Source: an uncultured Spirochaetota bacterium
GTDB taxonomy: Bacteria; Spirochaetota; UBA4802; UBA5550
Length of the DNA: 64,000 nt
Direction of reading: 5' to 3'
NCBI GenBank assembly: GCA_937872225.1
Contig: CALMRZ010000028.1
Span: forward strand, 152,902 to 216,901
Below, piece after piece: positions 8,143 to 15,667 of this stretch. The first letter of the stretch is position 1. The number at the start of each line of letters is the position of its first letter. Made by a program: the position numbers and the translations under genes. A model generated the notes under the pieces. The model was given only the letters and a program-made list of their open reading frames with translations. It made no database searches and was not told where the DNA came from.

Positions 8143-8976
8143 TTATTTCTCAGCCCCGATGTTAACGCGCTCGTTGATGCGTCCCATGATGTCCTGTATG
8201 GCTTCCTCAACGTTGTCCACGGTAATAGCGATGACTTTTTCCGGACAGACCGTGGCGCAGTGTCCGCACCCCTTGCAGAGGCTTTCGTCCCAGACTACGC
8301 CGTTATCGCCGAGGGAAAGGGCCCGGGTGAAGCACTCGTCGACGCAGATGCCGCACCGGGTGCATCCTTCGTTGTTGATGGATGCCCGCAGGCCCTTCAG
8401 GCGCACCAGGGAATCCTTCACGTCATCGGGAAAATATCGGGTGGACTTGAAGATGGTGCAGCAGCAGGGGCAGCAGAAGCAGATCGTGAGGGACCTCCCG
8501 GTGTTGGGGGTGCCATAGAAAAAATCGTCCAGCCGCACCCTCCCGATCATCGGAATGAGGCCGAGCCCGATCATCTTGCGCATGTGGGCGATGGCGCCTT
8601 CAACGGACCTCGGCGTCGCGATATGCGGATCGAGGTGACTGGTGCCCTCGCCGAGGTGCAGGCACGCGTCCTCGATCGGGTAATGCTTGCAATGCTCCGA
8701 ATCGCGGCAGTGGCAGCGGTTGATGGTGATCCGGTGGGCGGACCGGCGGATCAGTTCCTCCAGGACGCGTTCCGGGATATGGGTGCTGCCGGCGCCTTTC
8801 ACGTTCAGGTTCACCGGTATGTGGGTGACATGGAAATTTTTCCCGGTGACAAGGGGACGGGCCAGCGATGCGACGATCCGCCCGATCACGGGCCACCGGG
8901 TCATTCGCGCGCTCAGGGTCGTGATCGGCCATGTTATTCTCAGGAATGAAAACCACCAGGTCGGACGTTTATTCAT
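8143..8976 (-). CDS. Cysteine-rich 4Fe-4S dicluster ferredoxin-like protein
   Basis: 277 residues. Residues about 1-45 contain a hydrophobic, Trp-rich stretch that may sit at the membrane. A first Cys set (C88, C90, C96, C105 in contexts CHCRDSEHC and EDACLHLG) precedes an exceptional run CFCCPCCC at 166-173. The C-terminus is a two-[4Fe-4S] ferredoxin with C205/208/211/215 and C234/237/240/244 (CxxCxxCxxxC twice). Proteins with a CxCC-x-CCC patch plus a dicluster ferredoxin occur in anaerobes as uncharacterised electron carriers. The redox partner is unknown. Expression probably starts at the promoter at 9055-9083. 75 bp separate its end from the outer-membrane gene. Confidence 0.75.
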   Translation of the reverse strand: MNKRPTWWFSFLRITWPITTLSARMTRWPVIGRIVASLARPLVTGKNFHVTHIPVNLNVKGAGSTHIPERVLEELIRRSAHRITINRCHCRDSEHCKHYPIEDACLHLGEGTSHLDPHIATPRSVEGAIAHMRKMIGLGLIPMIGRVRLDDFFYGTPNTGRSLTICFCCPCCCTIFKSTRYFPDDVKDSLVRLKGLRASINNEGCTRCGICVDECFTRALSLGDNGVVWDESLCKGCGHCATVCPEKVIAITVDNVEEAIQDIMGRINERVNIGAEK

Positions 8977-9054
8977 CAGGGGCTCCTTGATTGTTCAAAT
9001 CATTGTACCTTGGCTGAAGCGCTGCGGAACGGGCCGCGGTTTTTCTCACCGGTA

Positions 9055-9083
9055 AATACTTGCAAAATGCAAGAATTTGTCAA
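9055..9083 (-). promoter_or_regulatory. Promoter with palindromic operator in its spacer, upstream of the ferredoxin-like gene
   Basis: On the minus strand, TTGACA (9083-9078) is followed after exactly 17 nt by AGTATT (9060-9055). A perfect 6+6 palindrome CTTGCA-AAA-TGCAAG (9059-9073) fills most of the spacer, the classic position for a repressor operator. It lies about 80 bp upstream of the ATG at 8976. The regulator is unknown. Confidence 0.5.
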
Positions 9084-9107
9084 TATGAATATCCCGTCCC
9101 CAGTAAA

Positions 9108-10499
9108 TTAAATCTGCTCGAAGTACCGCGACCGTTCCCAGTCCGTTACCGCCTGGTCGTAGCACCGCTGCTCGGTTTTATAAAAATGAAGATAGTGCTC
9201 TATGACGTCCTGGCCGAAGGCCTCCCTCGCGAAGGAGCTTCCCTCGAGGGCGGTTATGGCGTCGCGAAGCGTGGCGGGGACGCGGGGGAGGGATGACGCG
9301 GAATACATGTCCCCCTCGAAAAGGGGCGGCGGCTCGATCCTGTTCCTGATGCCGTCAAGGCCGGAGGCCAGGGCGGCTGCAAAGCCGAGGTAGGGGTTGA
9401 TGTCGGCGCCGGGTATGCGCGACTCGATGCGCAGGGACTCCCCGCTGCCGACGATCCGGAAGCCGGCTGTCCTGTTGTCGTAGCTCCAGGCCAGGGCTGT
9501 GGGCGCCCACGAGCCGGCCTGGTACCGCTTGTAGGAGTTTACCGTCGGAGCGTAGAAGGGCATCATCTCAACTGCGCGGGCTATCCATCCCCCCAGGAAC
9601 CACCGGAAGGTGTCTGACCCCGCAACGGGTCCGATTTTCTCATTGCCGGCAAACATGCTCTTTTTGCCTGCCGCGTCCCAGAGGCTCAGGTGCATGTGGC
9701 AGCTCGATCCGGCGAGGCGTTCGTCGAACTTGGCCATGAAGGTGACCGAATACCCCAGGGCGTCAGCCACCTCCTTGAAGCACTGCTTGTACACGAGCTG
9801 GTTGTCGGCCATGGTGAGCACGTCGGAGTACCGCGTGTTCAATTCGTGCTGGCCGGGGCCCCATTCGCCCTTGCTGAATTCGACGGGCACGCCGCTTTCG
9901 GCGAGATGCCTGCGCACCGCGGCGTTCAGGGGCTCCTCCCGGGTGCCCTGGAGAACGTGATAGTCCTCGATGTAGGATCCAAAGGGCGTGAGATCATGGT
10001 AACGCTTCGACCGGGCGTTTTCGTAGCTGTCCTTGAAAATGTAGTATTCAAGCTCCGCCGCTCCCATGGGAAGGAACCCCATGGCGGCCGCGGCATCGAC
10101 CTGCTTCTTAAGCATGGTCCGCGGAGAAATCGGCGTGAGCGTGTCGCCGTGCTCGTCATAGATGTCGCAGATTACCAGGGCGGTCCTGTCGAGCCAGGCG
10201 GCGCGGCGAAGCGTGGCCATGTCCGGGACGCAGTGGAAGTCGCCGTAGCCCGTGTTCCAGTTGGCGTAGCGGTAGCCCGGGACCGGGTTCATTTCCATGT
10301 CAACGGTGAAAAGGTAGTTGCACGCGTGCATGCCTGACTTTGCCACCTGTTCGAGAAAAAAATCGGGGGCGATGCGCTTGCCGAAGAGGCGCCCGTACAG
10401 GTCGGGGAATGCGGCTATGACGGTTTCAATTTCCCCGGTGCGTATTTTCTCCTCCAGCTGCGAAAGTGTAAGCATCCCTTTGATTTCTTTCTGTTTCAT
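9108..10499 (-). CDS. Glutamine synthetase-family ligase (GlnA/PuuA-like)
   Basis: 463 residues with the GS fold. Visible motifs are the metal-site Glu in 'GAAELEYYIF', the 'GPGQHELN' loop, 'SSCHMHLSLWD', 'PTVNSYKRYQ' and 'RIESRIPGADINPYLGFAAA'. The diverged motifs and lack of a clear adenylylation loop place it among glutamine synthetase-like glutamate-amine ligases (for example gamma-glutamylpolyamine synthetases) rather than housekeeping GlnA. The reaction expected is ATP-dependent amide bond formation between glutamate and ammonia or an amine. It lies 33 bp downstream of the TrkA-C gene in the same orientation, so the two are probably co-transcribed. The substrate cannot be decided from sequence alone. 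Confidence 0.85.
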   Translation of the reverse strand: MKQKEIKGMLTLSQLEEKIRTGEIETVIAAFPDLYGRLFGKRIAPDFFLEQVAKSGMHACNYLFTVDMEMNPVPGYRYANWNTGYGDFHCVPDMATLRRAAWLDRTALVICDIYDEHGDTLTPISPRTMLKKQVDAAAAMGFLPMGAAELEYYIFKDSYENARSKRYHDLTPFGSYIEDYHVLQGTREEPLNAAVRRHLAESGVPVEFSKGEWGPGQHELNTRYSDVLTMADNQLVYKQCFKEVADALGYSVTFMAKFDERLAGSSCHMHLSLWDAAGKKSMFAGNEKIGPVAGSDTFRWFLGGWIARAVEMMPFYAPTVNSYKRYQAGSWAPTALAWSYDNRTAGFRIVGSGESLRIESRIPGADINPYLGFAAALASGLDGIRNRIEPPPLFEGDMYSASSLPRVPATLRDAITALEGSSFAREAFGQDVIEHYLHFYKTEQRCYDQAVTDWERSRYFEQI

Positions 10500-10532
10500 G
10501 GTGACCGCCTCTGTCGTGGAATGGGCCCTCCG

Positions 10533-10865
10533 TCAGCCGAGCTCCCGGATGCGGAGCAGGTCGGGCTTGCGGCCCAGGAAGAGGAGCTCCGAATTATCGG
10601 GAATAATGTCGTTCGCAGTGGGGGCGATCCTCATGTTTTCCCAACCGGGAGATGCCGCCTTCCATTTATCGTTTCCTTCGAGATACCTGATGCAGAGGAT
10701 CTGGCACTGGAAGCGCGCCCCGATCTGCAGGTCCCTGATGCTGCTGCCGATGAAGCTTTTCGGGGGGCGGATAGTCATGATCATGTAGTCGCCGCCATAA
10801 TCCTTCAGCGATGTTGCCATTTGCGATCCGAAGCTGCCAAGACTGATGACATCGTTCTTAGTCAT
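10533..10865 (-). CDS. Stand-alone TrkA-C (RCK_C) domain protein
   Basis: 110 residues. Residues about 37-108 match the RCK C-terminal domain pattern ('FIGSSIRDLQIGARF', then 'APTANDIIPDNSELLFLGR'), which binds small ligands in potassium channels and transporters. There is no N-terminal Rossmann RCK_N domain and no membrane segment; the first 35 residues are unassigned. The gene precedes a glutamine synthetase-family gene by 33 bp, which hints at a ligand-sensing regulatory role for nitrogen or ion homeostasis. That role is inference only. The ATG at 10865 is preceded by GGAGGG. Confidence 0.75.
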   Translation of the reverse strand: MTKNDVISLGSFGSQMATSLKDYGGDYMIMTIRPPKSFIGSSIRDLQIGARFQCQILCIRYLEGNDKWKAASPGWENMRIAPTANDIIPDNSELLFLGRKPDLLRIRELG

Positions 10866-11177
10866 GATAGTCCCTCCAGGGAAGTTTTCTTATGGTGATG
10901 CACTAACGGATACGGGGCAGGCTGTGCTGAAAAAATACGGGATTCTAATTGGTGGATATCTCCCTTTCATGCAAGGTAGGATATCCCCTGAAATGGACCT
11001 GTCAAGCGGAAAACGAGACGTAATTGACCCAGGTCAATGCGCTGTTTTCTTTCCTGTGATACCTGTGTTGCGGTGAAGCTGTTGCCGGACTATCCAGGAA
11101 TCATGATTTTCCGGGCTAAGATCAATATATTCATTTAACAGCGTCATCTATCTATATTAATATAAAAGGAAGGAGTT
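10866..11177. other. Divergent intergenic region upstream of the haem-copper oxidoreductase genes
   Basis: 312 bp with no plausible gene. It contains a CRP/FNR-type palindrome (11023-11038). About 20 bp downstream is a weak extended -10 (TGT-GATACC, 11055-11063), which would place the palindrome near -41, as in class II activated promoters. The last 40 bp are AT-rich and end with the AGGAAGGAG ribosome site of the subunit II gene. Confidence 0.6.
11023..11038. promoter_or_regulatory. CRP/FNR-family-type operator
   Basis: Perfect inverted repeat ATTGACC-CA-GGTCAAT, 7+7 bp. The TTGAC-N4-GTCAA core is the arrangement bound by CRP/FNR-superfamily regulators such as FNR, DNR and NNR. It lies 140 bp upstream of the subunit II ATG and 158 bp from the divergent TrkA-C ATG. 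The nearby oxidoreductase makes control by oxygen or NO plausible but unproven. Confidence 0.6.
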
Positions 11178-11726
11178 ATGGTGGATTCTAGCTTGGTTCT
11201 TTTCGGACAGACCCTTGCCTATACCCTCTATGCCCTCGCGATCATGGCTGTCATGGGGTGGTTCGGGTACAGGGTAACTAAACAGGGAAAGGGCAGGGAT
11301 ATCAAACCCGCGCTCTTTTACACGTTTGTCGGATTCCTGGTCCTGGCCGGGGTGTCGCTGCATATCATCACCCATGAAACAATTCCATGGAAGCCGATGG
11401 ATCTTAACCGGTCGGCCATCAAGGCCGATAAGACATTCTCGATCAACATCGCTAACCAGAAATTCATCCTGCCGGCGGAAAAAATGGTGATCAAGAAAGG
11501 GGAAACGGTCCGGTTCAACGTCACGTCGGATGACCTGACCTACGGTTTCGGCCTCTTCCGCACGGATAATTCGATGGTTTTCCAGATGCAGGTGCTGCCC
11601 GGGTATGTGAATGATATTCTCTGGCGCTTCGACAAGGCCGGCGCGTATACCATACGGTCTACAGAGTATTCCGGGCCGAAGGGCATAGGGATGATTGAGA
11701 AGAATGCGGTCGAAGTCGTCGAGTAA
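11178..11726 (+). CDS. Cytochrome c oxidase subunit II-like protein lacking CuA ligands
   Basis: 182 residues. Two transmembrane helices (about 7-27 and 46-66) are followed by a periplasmic cupredoxin domain (about 80-182), the COX II layout. The CuA site is lost. The segment aligning with Cys-x-Glu-x-Cys-Gly-x-x-His-x-x-Met reads S161-T-E163-Y-S165-G-P-K-G169-I-G-M172, and the first His is replaced by Tyr (DLTYGF, Y122). Glu163 and Met172 remain. Such CuA-less subunits occur in quinol-dependent haem-copper enzymes and some NO-reductase-like branches. A strong AAGGAAGGAG ribosome site precedes the ATG. The gene lies 44 bp before the subunit I gene and surely forms a complex with it. Confidence 0.85.
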   Translation: MVDSSLVLFGQTLAYTLYALAIMAVMGWFGYRVTKQGKGRDIKPALFYTFVGFLVLAGVSLHIITHETIPWKPMDLNRSAIKADKTFSINIANQKFILPAEKMVIKKGETVRFNVTSDDLTYGFGLFRTDNSMVFQMQVLPGYVNDILWRFDKAGAYTIRSTEYSGPKGIGMIEKNAVEVVE

Positions 11727-11770
11727 GACCGGCCGCCGCATAACTATTACATGTAATAAGGAACGTAACA

Positions 11771-13393
11771 ATGAACTTGATACATACATTCTTAAAAGGC
11801 GAGGAGGGATTGTTCAGGCCTGATTCCCTGACGCCGATGCAGAAAATGACGTTGCGGTTTGTCGTGGTGGGTCTTCTCTATTATGGCCTCGTGGCGCTTG
11901 AGGGCATGATCATGAGAACGTACCTGGTGAAACCCGTGGTTGATCTTATACCTCCCACCCAGTATTACGCGATTTTAACGGCGCACCCGCTGGTTGGGAT
12001 TTTCGGATCGACCTATTCGATCGTGTTCGGCGCATTCCTCTTCCTGGTGCCGTACCTGATGAAGAAGCCCCTCTGGAGCATCAAGATCGGCAACTGGATC
12101 TGCGGGCTGGTCGGCGGCGGGACCTTCGTGTTCTGGCTTTCCGGCTTCATCACCCATTACGCGCCTCTGTACACGCTCTACTGGCCCCTTCCCGCGGATT
12201 TCACCCAGTTCAGCCTCTGGGGCGGTATTTTCTTCATTACCGGCATTGCGCTGGTCATGGTGGGGACCGTCCTGTTCGTCATTAACATCTTCAAGACCAT
12301 AACCTACACGCCGGAAGGCATGGCGAAACAGCCCGTGGGAGCGCTCCTCGGATCGGCCCTGGGCCTGAGCGGCTTCAGGAATCTTTTCAGCAAAGACAAG
12401 AAAGAACACCTGGTGTCGCTGCCGGTTGCAGCCATTGCCCGCGGCACCATTGACACGGCCCTCAATTCAGGGATCATCCTTTTTACCGGCGTGCTGATCC
12501 TGGTCTACATGATCGCCGCCGTGTTCGGCGTCAACCTGAAGCATTCCGCTGTCGACGCCCTGCTGTACAAGAACTGGTTCTGGTGGGGCCTTGACCTGAT
12601 CGCGGACGGCCTGGTGCTGATCTTTGTCGCCGGGACCTGGTATCTCCTCGCGACGCTCATAACCGGGAAAAAGCTCTTCATGGAGAACATTGCCCGCGCG
12701 GCTCTCTTCGTTGAGATGGTCGTGTCATGGACCGTCTGGTCGCACCACCTGATGTCTGACCAGGCCCAGCCGGGCATCCTGAAGGTCGTATCGGGCGAAA
12801 TGGTCACGGCCTTTGAGCTCATAACCCAGGGCCTGGCCTTCTTCATAACCCTGGTGACGCTCTGGAGCGCGCGTCCCCTCAGGATGACCAATCCCCTTAA
12901 GTTCCTGCTGGGCGGTCTCCTCGGCTTCGGCCTCGCGGTGCCGGCAGGCATCATCCAGGCGGACCTGGGGCTCAACAGGATCCTTCATAACACCCAGTGG
13001 ATCGTGGGCCCCCACGTGCACGTCGCGGTCCTCGTCGGACTGACCATGACGCTTTATTCGGCGGTCTATTATCTCTTCCCGGTCCTCACGAACGGCGCCA
13101 AGCTCTACAGCGAGAAACTGGCGAATGTCCATTTCTGGTGCCACCTTCTCGGCGGCATCGGCATGGGGGCCTTCATGGGCATGGCCGGCCTGCAGGGAAT
13201 GCTGCGGCGGACGATCTATTTTGAAGGGGAGTTCCTTCCTTTTATGATTCTGGCGGCGCTGGCGGGCTCGCTGATCCTCGTTGGCTTTGCCGCTTTCTTC
13301 TTCAACATCGTCATGAGCGTGGGATTGAACGGCGTTATCGGGATTTTCATGCCGTCAAAATTGAAGACGAAAGACCCGCTGCCCGGAAAATAA
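11771..13393 (+). CDS. Atypical haem-copper oxidoreductase subunit I (NO-reductase-like)
   Basis: 540 residues, about 12-14 transmembrane helices. Haem ligands are conserved: H72 (LTAHPLVG) and H417 for the low-spin haem, H415 (GPHVHVAV) for the active-site haem. The helix carrying the His pair is intact (WSHH, H325-H326). The third active-site metal ligand, normally His in the helix that reads GHPEVY in oxidases or WxxHLWVEG in NO reductases, is Asp275 (WFWWGLDLIADG). The oxidase cross-linked Tyr is absent and the NO-reductase Glu position is Asp279. This argues against a normal proton-pumping oxidase and for an unusual NO-reductase-like or unknown reductase. The electron donor is probably quinol, since subunit II lacks CuA. 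An intrinsic terminator follows. Confidence 0.88.
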   Translation: MNLIHTFLKGEEGLFRPDSLTPMQKMTLRFVVVGLLYYGLVALEGMIMRTYLVKPVVDLIPPTQYYAILTAHPLVGIFGSTYSIVFGAFLFLVPYLMKKPLWSIKIGNWICGLVGGGTFVFWLSGFITHYAPLYTLYWPLPADFTQFSLWGGIFFITGIALVMVGTVLFVINIFKTITYTPEGMAKQPVGALLGSALGLSGFRNLFSKDKKEHLVSLPVAAIARGTIDTALNSGIILFTGVLILVYMIAAVFGVNLKHSAVDALLYKNWFWWGLDLIADGLVLIFVAGTWYLLATLITGKKLFMENIARAALFVEMVVSWTVWSHHLMSDQAQPGILKVVSGEMVTAFELITQGLAFFITLVTLWSARPLRMTNPLKFLLGGLLGFGLAVPAGIIQADLGLNRILHNTQWIVGPHVHVAVLVGLTMTLYSAVYYLFPVLTNGAKLYSEKLANVHFWCHLLGGIGMGAFMGMAGLQGMLRRTIYFEGEFLPFMILAALAGSLILVGFAAFFFNIVMSVGLNGVIGIFMPSKLKTKDPLPGK

Positions 13394-13420
13394 TGCAGAT
13401 TCCTGACTTGAACTTTCCAG

Positions 13421-13455
13421 ACCCGTTCCCTGCACGACTGGGAACGGGTTTTTTA
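13421..13455 (+). terminator. Intrinsic terminator after the haem-copper oxidoreductase genes
   Basis: A perfect 10-bp stem ACCCGTTCCC/GGGAACGGGT (13421-13430 and 13440-13449), 9-nt loop, followed by a run of T. Confidence 0.92.
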
Positions 13456-13602
13456 TTGCATACGCATGGGCGTCATCCACAAAAAAATTTATAGGACATA
13501 AAATTTTAACTTGTATTTTAATATTATGCATAGTTTGATATTAAACACGGCCGTGCTGTTGTAATACCGAAGCAATGCCATATTCATTAACAGGGTGATA
13601 AG

Positions 13603-14145
13603 ATGAGTTCGTATATCGTTCTCACCGCAGTCGGAACGGACCGGCCAGGGCTGGTGGATGAAATAAGCTCATTCCTGGCTGCCCGGAAGATCAACATCGA
13701 GGACAGCCGCATGGCGGTCCTGGGCGGCGAGTTCGCCGTGGTCCTCCTTGCGTCCGGCGCCGCGAACATAGTGGAAAAGCTGGGCGGCGAGCTGGGTGTC
13801 CTGGAAAAAAGCACCGGTCTCGCCATACAGGTCAAGGGCACCCTGGCGCCGCACCAGAGGAAGGTCGCGCCGTCAATCCCTCACCGCCTTGCCGCCACCA
13901 GCATGGACCACCCGGGGATTGTCCACGAGATAACCCGCATCCTGCATAAAAGGAACATCAATATCGAATCGATGGAAACCCGCGTGTCCAACGCCCCCCT
14001 GAGCGGCGCCCCGATCTTCCATATGAAGTGCGTTATCAATATTCCCGTGGGGGAAAAGGCTTCCTCGATCCGGAAAGAACTTGAAAAGCTGGGCGATAAA
14101 ATAGATATAGACATTGAGATAGAGGCTATCGAGTCTTTTCAATAA
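13603..14145 (+). CDS. gcvR: Tandem ACT-domain protein, GcvR-like regulator
   Basis: 180 residues comprising two ACT domains (about 4-85 and 93-175). Each starts with the ligand-loop signature (TDRPGLVDEIS, MDHPGIVHEIT). This is the architecture of GcvR, which senses glycine and controls the glycine cleavage genes. It lacks a DNA-binding domain. It stands directly upstream of gcvT in the same orientation (27-bp gap), which supports a regulatory role for the operon; its mechanism here is inferred. A promoter probably lies in the 150-bp AT-rich gap after the preceding terminator. No glycine riboswitch is recognisable there. Confidence 0.85.
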   Translation: MSSYIVLTAVGTDRPGLVDEISSFLAARKINIEDSRMAVLGGEFAVVLLASGAANIVEKLGGELGVLEKSTGLAIQVKGTLAPHQRKVAPSIPHRLAATSMDHPGIVHEITRILHKRNINIESMETRVSNAPLSGAPIFHMKCVINIPVGEKASSIRKELEKLGDKIDIDIEIEAIESFQ

Positions 14146-14172
14146 AAGAAACGGTTAAAGAGCGTCATACGA

Positions 14173-15267
14173 ATGGATAAAAACACGCCACTGCATCAGG
14201 AGCATGTCAATCTGAAGGCCCTCATGGCCCCCTTTGCCGGGTGGAACATGCCGATCCATTACGGCAGCATCCTGGATGAAGCCAAACATGCCAGGACAGC
14301 GGTTTCTCTTTTTGACATATCGCACATGGGCGAGTTCATCATACGGGAAAACCCGTCGAAGTCGTCGCTGGACGCCATCGTCACCAATCCTGTCGTCAAG
14401 ATGAAGACGCAGCGGTGCAGGTACGGCTTTCTGCTCAATGATGACGGGAAGATCCTGGATGACCTGATCGCCTACCGCATCGCGGCCGATGAATGGATGC
14501 TGGTCGTAAACGCCGCCAATGAACAGAAGGACATGGACGCGATCCGCCGGCAGCTTTCCACCGACGCGTCATTCGAGAACATCTCCTCGAGGATTGTCAA
14601 GCTGGACCTGCAGGGGCCGGGCTCCCTGGCCGTTCTCAAGGCCATCGTCGGCGATGAGGTGAAAAGGCTCACCTATTACGGGTTCCAGTTTTTCAGCCTT
14701 CTCGGCGGCAACTTCATAATCAGCCGTACCGGCTATACCGGCGAGCTCGGTTTCGAGATCTATGTCGATTCCAGCAGGGGCGTGGAGCTCTGGCAGACCC
14801 TGCTGAAGAACCCGGCGGTAAAGCCGGCCGGCCTGGGGGCCCGCGACATACTCAGGCTGGAAATGGGCCTTCCCCTCTACGGCAATGAATTTAACGAGGA
14901 CCTGACCCCTCTTGACGCCGGCATGGAGCGTTTCCTCGACATGGAAAAGGAATTTACCGGCAGGAAGGCCCTGCTGGAGCAGCAAAAGCGCGGCGTTCCG
15001 CGCAGGCTGGTCGGGTTTGCCGCGGACGGCAGGCGGACGCCGCGCCATGAAAACAGGATTCTATCCGGGGACAGGGATGCCGGCTTCGTCACCAGCGGCG
15101 TATTTTCCCCCCATTTGAATAAAGGCATAGGGATGGGCTACGTAGACGCCGCACTGGGCGCCGAAGGCACCGCCATCGGCATAGATACCGGCAAGGGTGT
15201 CATCAACGCGTCAGTCGAAAAAATCCCCTTTCTGAAAAACACGTCAATCAAATATTCGGAGGTTTAA
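14173..15267 (+). CDS. gcvT: Aminomethyltransferase, glycine cleavage T protein
   Basis: 364 residues, the usual GcvT length. Motifs include 'LFDISHMGEF', 'RCRYGFLLNDDGKILDDL', 'RTGYTGELGFEIYV', 'GARDILRLEMGLPLYGNE' (conserved Arg and folate-binding region), and the C-terminal barrel 'GFVTSGVFSPHLNKGIGMGY'. It transfers the methylene group from aminomethyl-lipoyl GcvH to tetrahydrofolate and releases ammonia. Second gene of the glycine cleavage operon, 5 bp before gcvH. Confidence 0.97.
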   Translation: MDKNTPLHQEHVNLKALMAPFAGWNMPIHYGSILDEAKHARTAVSLFDISHMGEFIIRENPSKSSLDAIVTNPVVKMKTQRCRYGFLLNDDGKILDDLIAYRIAADEWMLVVNAANEQKDMDAIRRQLSTDASFENISSRIVKLDLQGPGSLAVLKAIVGDEVKRLTYYGFQFFSLLGGNFIISRTGYTGELGFEIYVDSSRGVELWQTLLKNPAVKPAGLGARDILRLEMGLPLYGNEFNEDLTPLDAGMERFLDMEKEFTGRKALLEQQKRGVPRRLVGFAADGRRTPRHENRILSGDRDAGFVTSGVFSPHLNKGIGMGYVDAALGAEGTAIGIDTGKGVINASVEKIPFLKNTSIKYSEV

Positions 15268-15272
15268 CGGGC

Positions 15273-15665
15273 ATGGATATCACTATCCTCGAGGGATACT
15301 TGTATACCAAGGAACATGAGTGGGTCAGGATCGAGGGTCCCAAGGCAAAGATTGGCATCAGCGATTACGCGCAGCAGAAGCTGGGAGACATCACCTACAT
15401 TGATCCGACCGAACCGGGCAAAAAGGTGAAGCAGTTCGAGTTCCTCACCGGTGTCGAGTCGGTGAAGGCGGCCAGCGACATCTACGCGCCACTGTCGGGG
15501 ACCATTACCGCCTTCAACACGGACCTGGACGACGCCCCGGAGCTGGTGAACAAGGCGTGTTACACCGACGGCTGGATCGCCGAGATCGAGGTCGCGGACC
15601 CGGGTGAGACTAAGAACCTCATGGATGCCGCAGCGTATAAAAATTACACGGCGGGCCTGGAGTAG
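15273..15665 (+). CDS. gcvH: Glycine cleavage system H protein
   Basis: 130 residues. The lipoyl attachment site is K65 in the conserved context GVESVKAASDIYAP, and the N-terminal motif 'YTKEHEWVRI' is typical. GcvH carries the aminomethyl and dihydrolipoyl intermediates between P, T and L proteins, and in some bacteria it is also the relay on which octanoate is assembled into lipoate. It sits 2 bp from gcvPA. Confidence 0.98.
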   Translation: MDITILEGYLYTKEHEWVRIEGPKAKIGISDYAQQKLGDITYIDPTEPGKKVKQFEFLTGVESVKAASDIYAPLSGTITAFNTDLDDAPELVNKACYTDGWIAEIEVADPGETKNLMDAAAYKNYTAGLE

Positions 15666-15667
15666 CC

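Noticed and set aside
13456..13602. Glycine riboswitch before the glycine cleavage operon
   Set aside because: The 147 bp is AT-rich and lacks the conserved core of glycine aptamers; no double aptamer could be seen.
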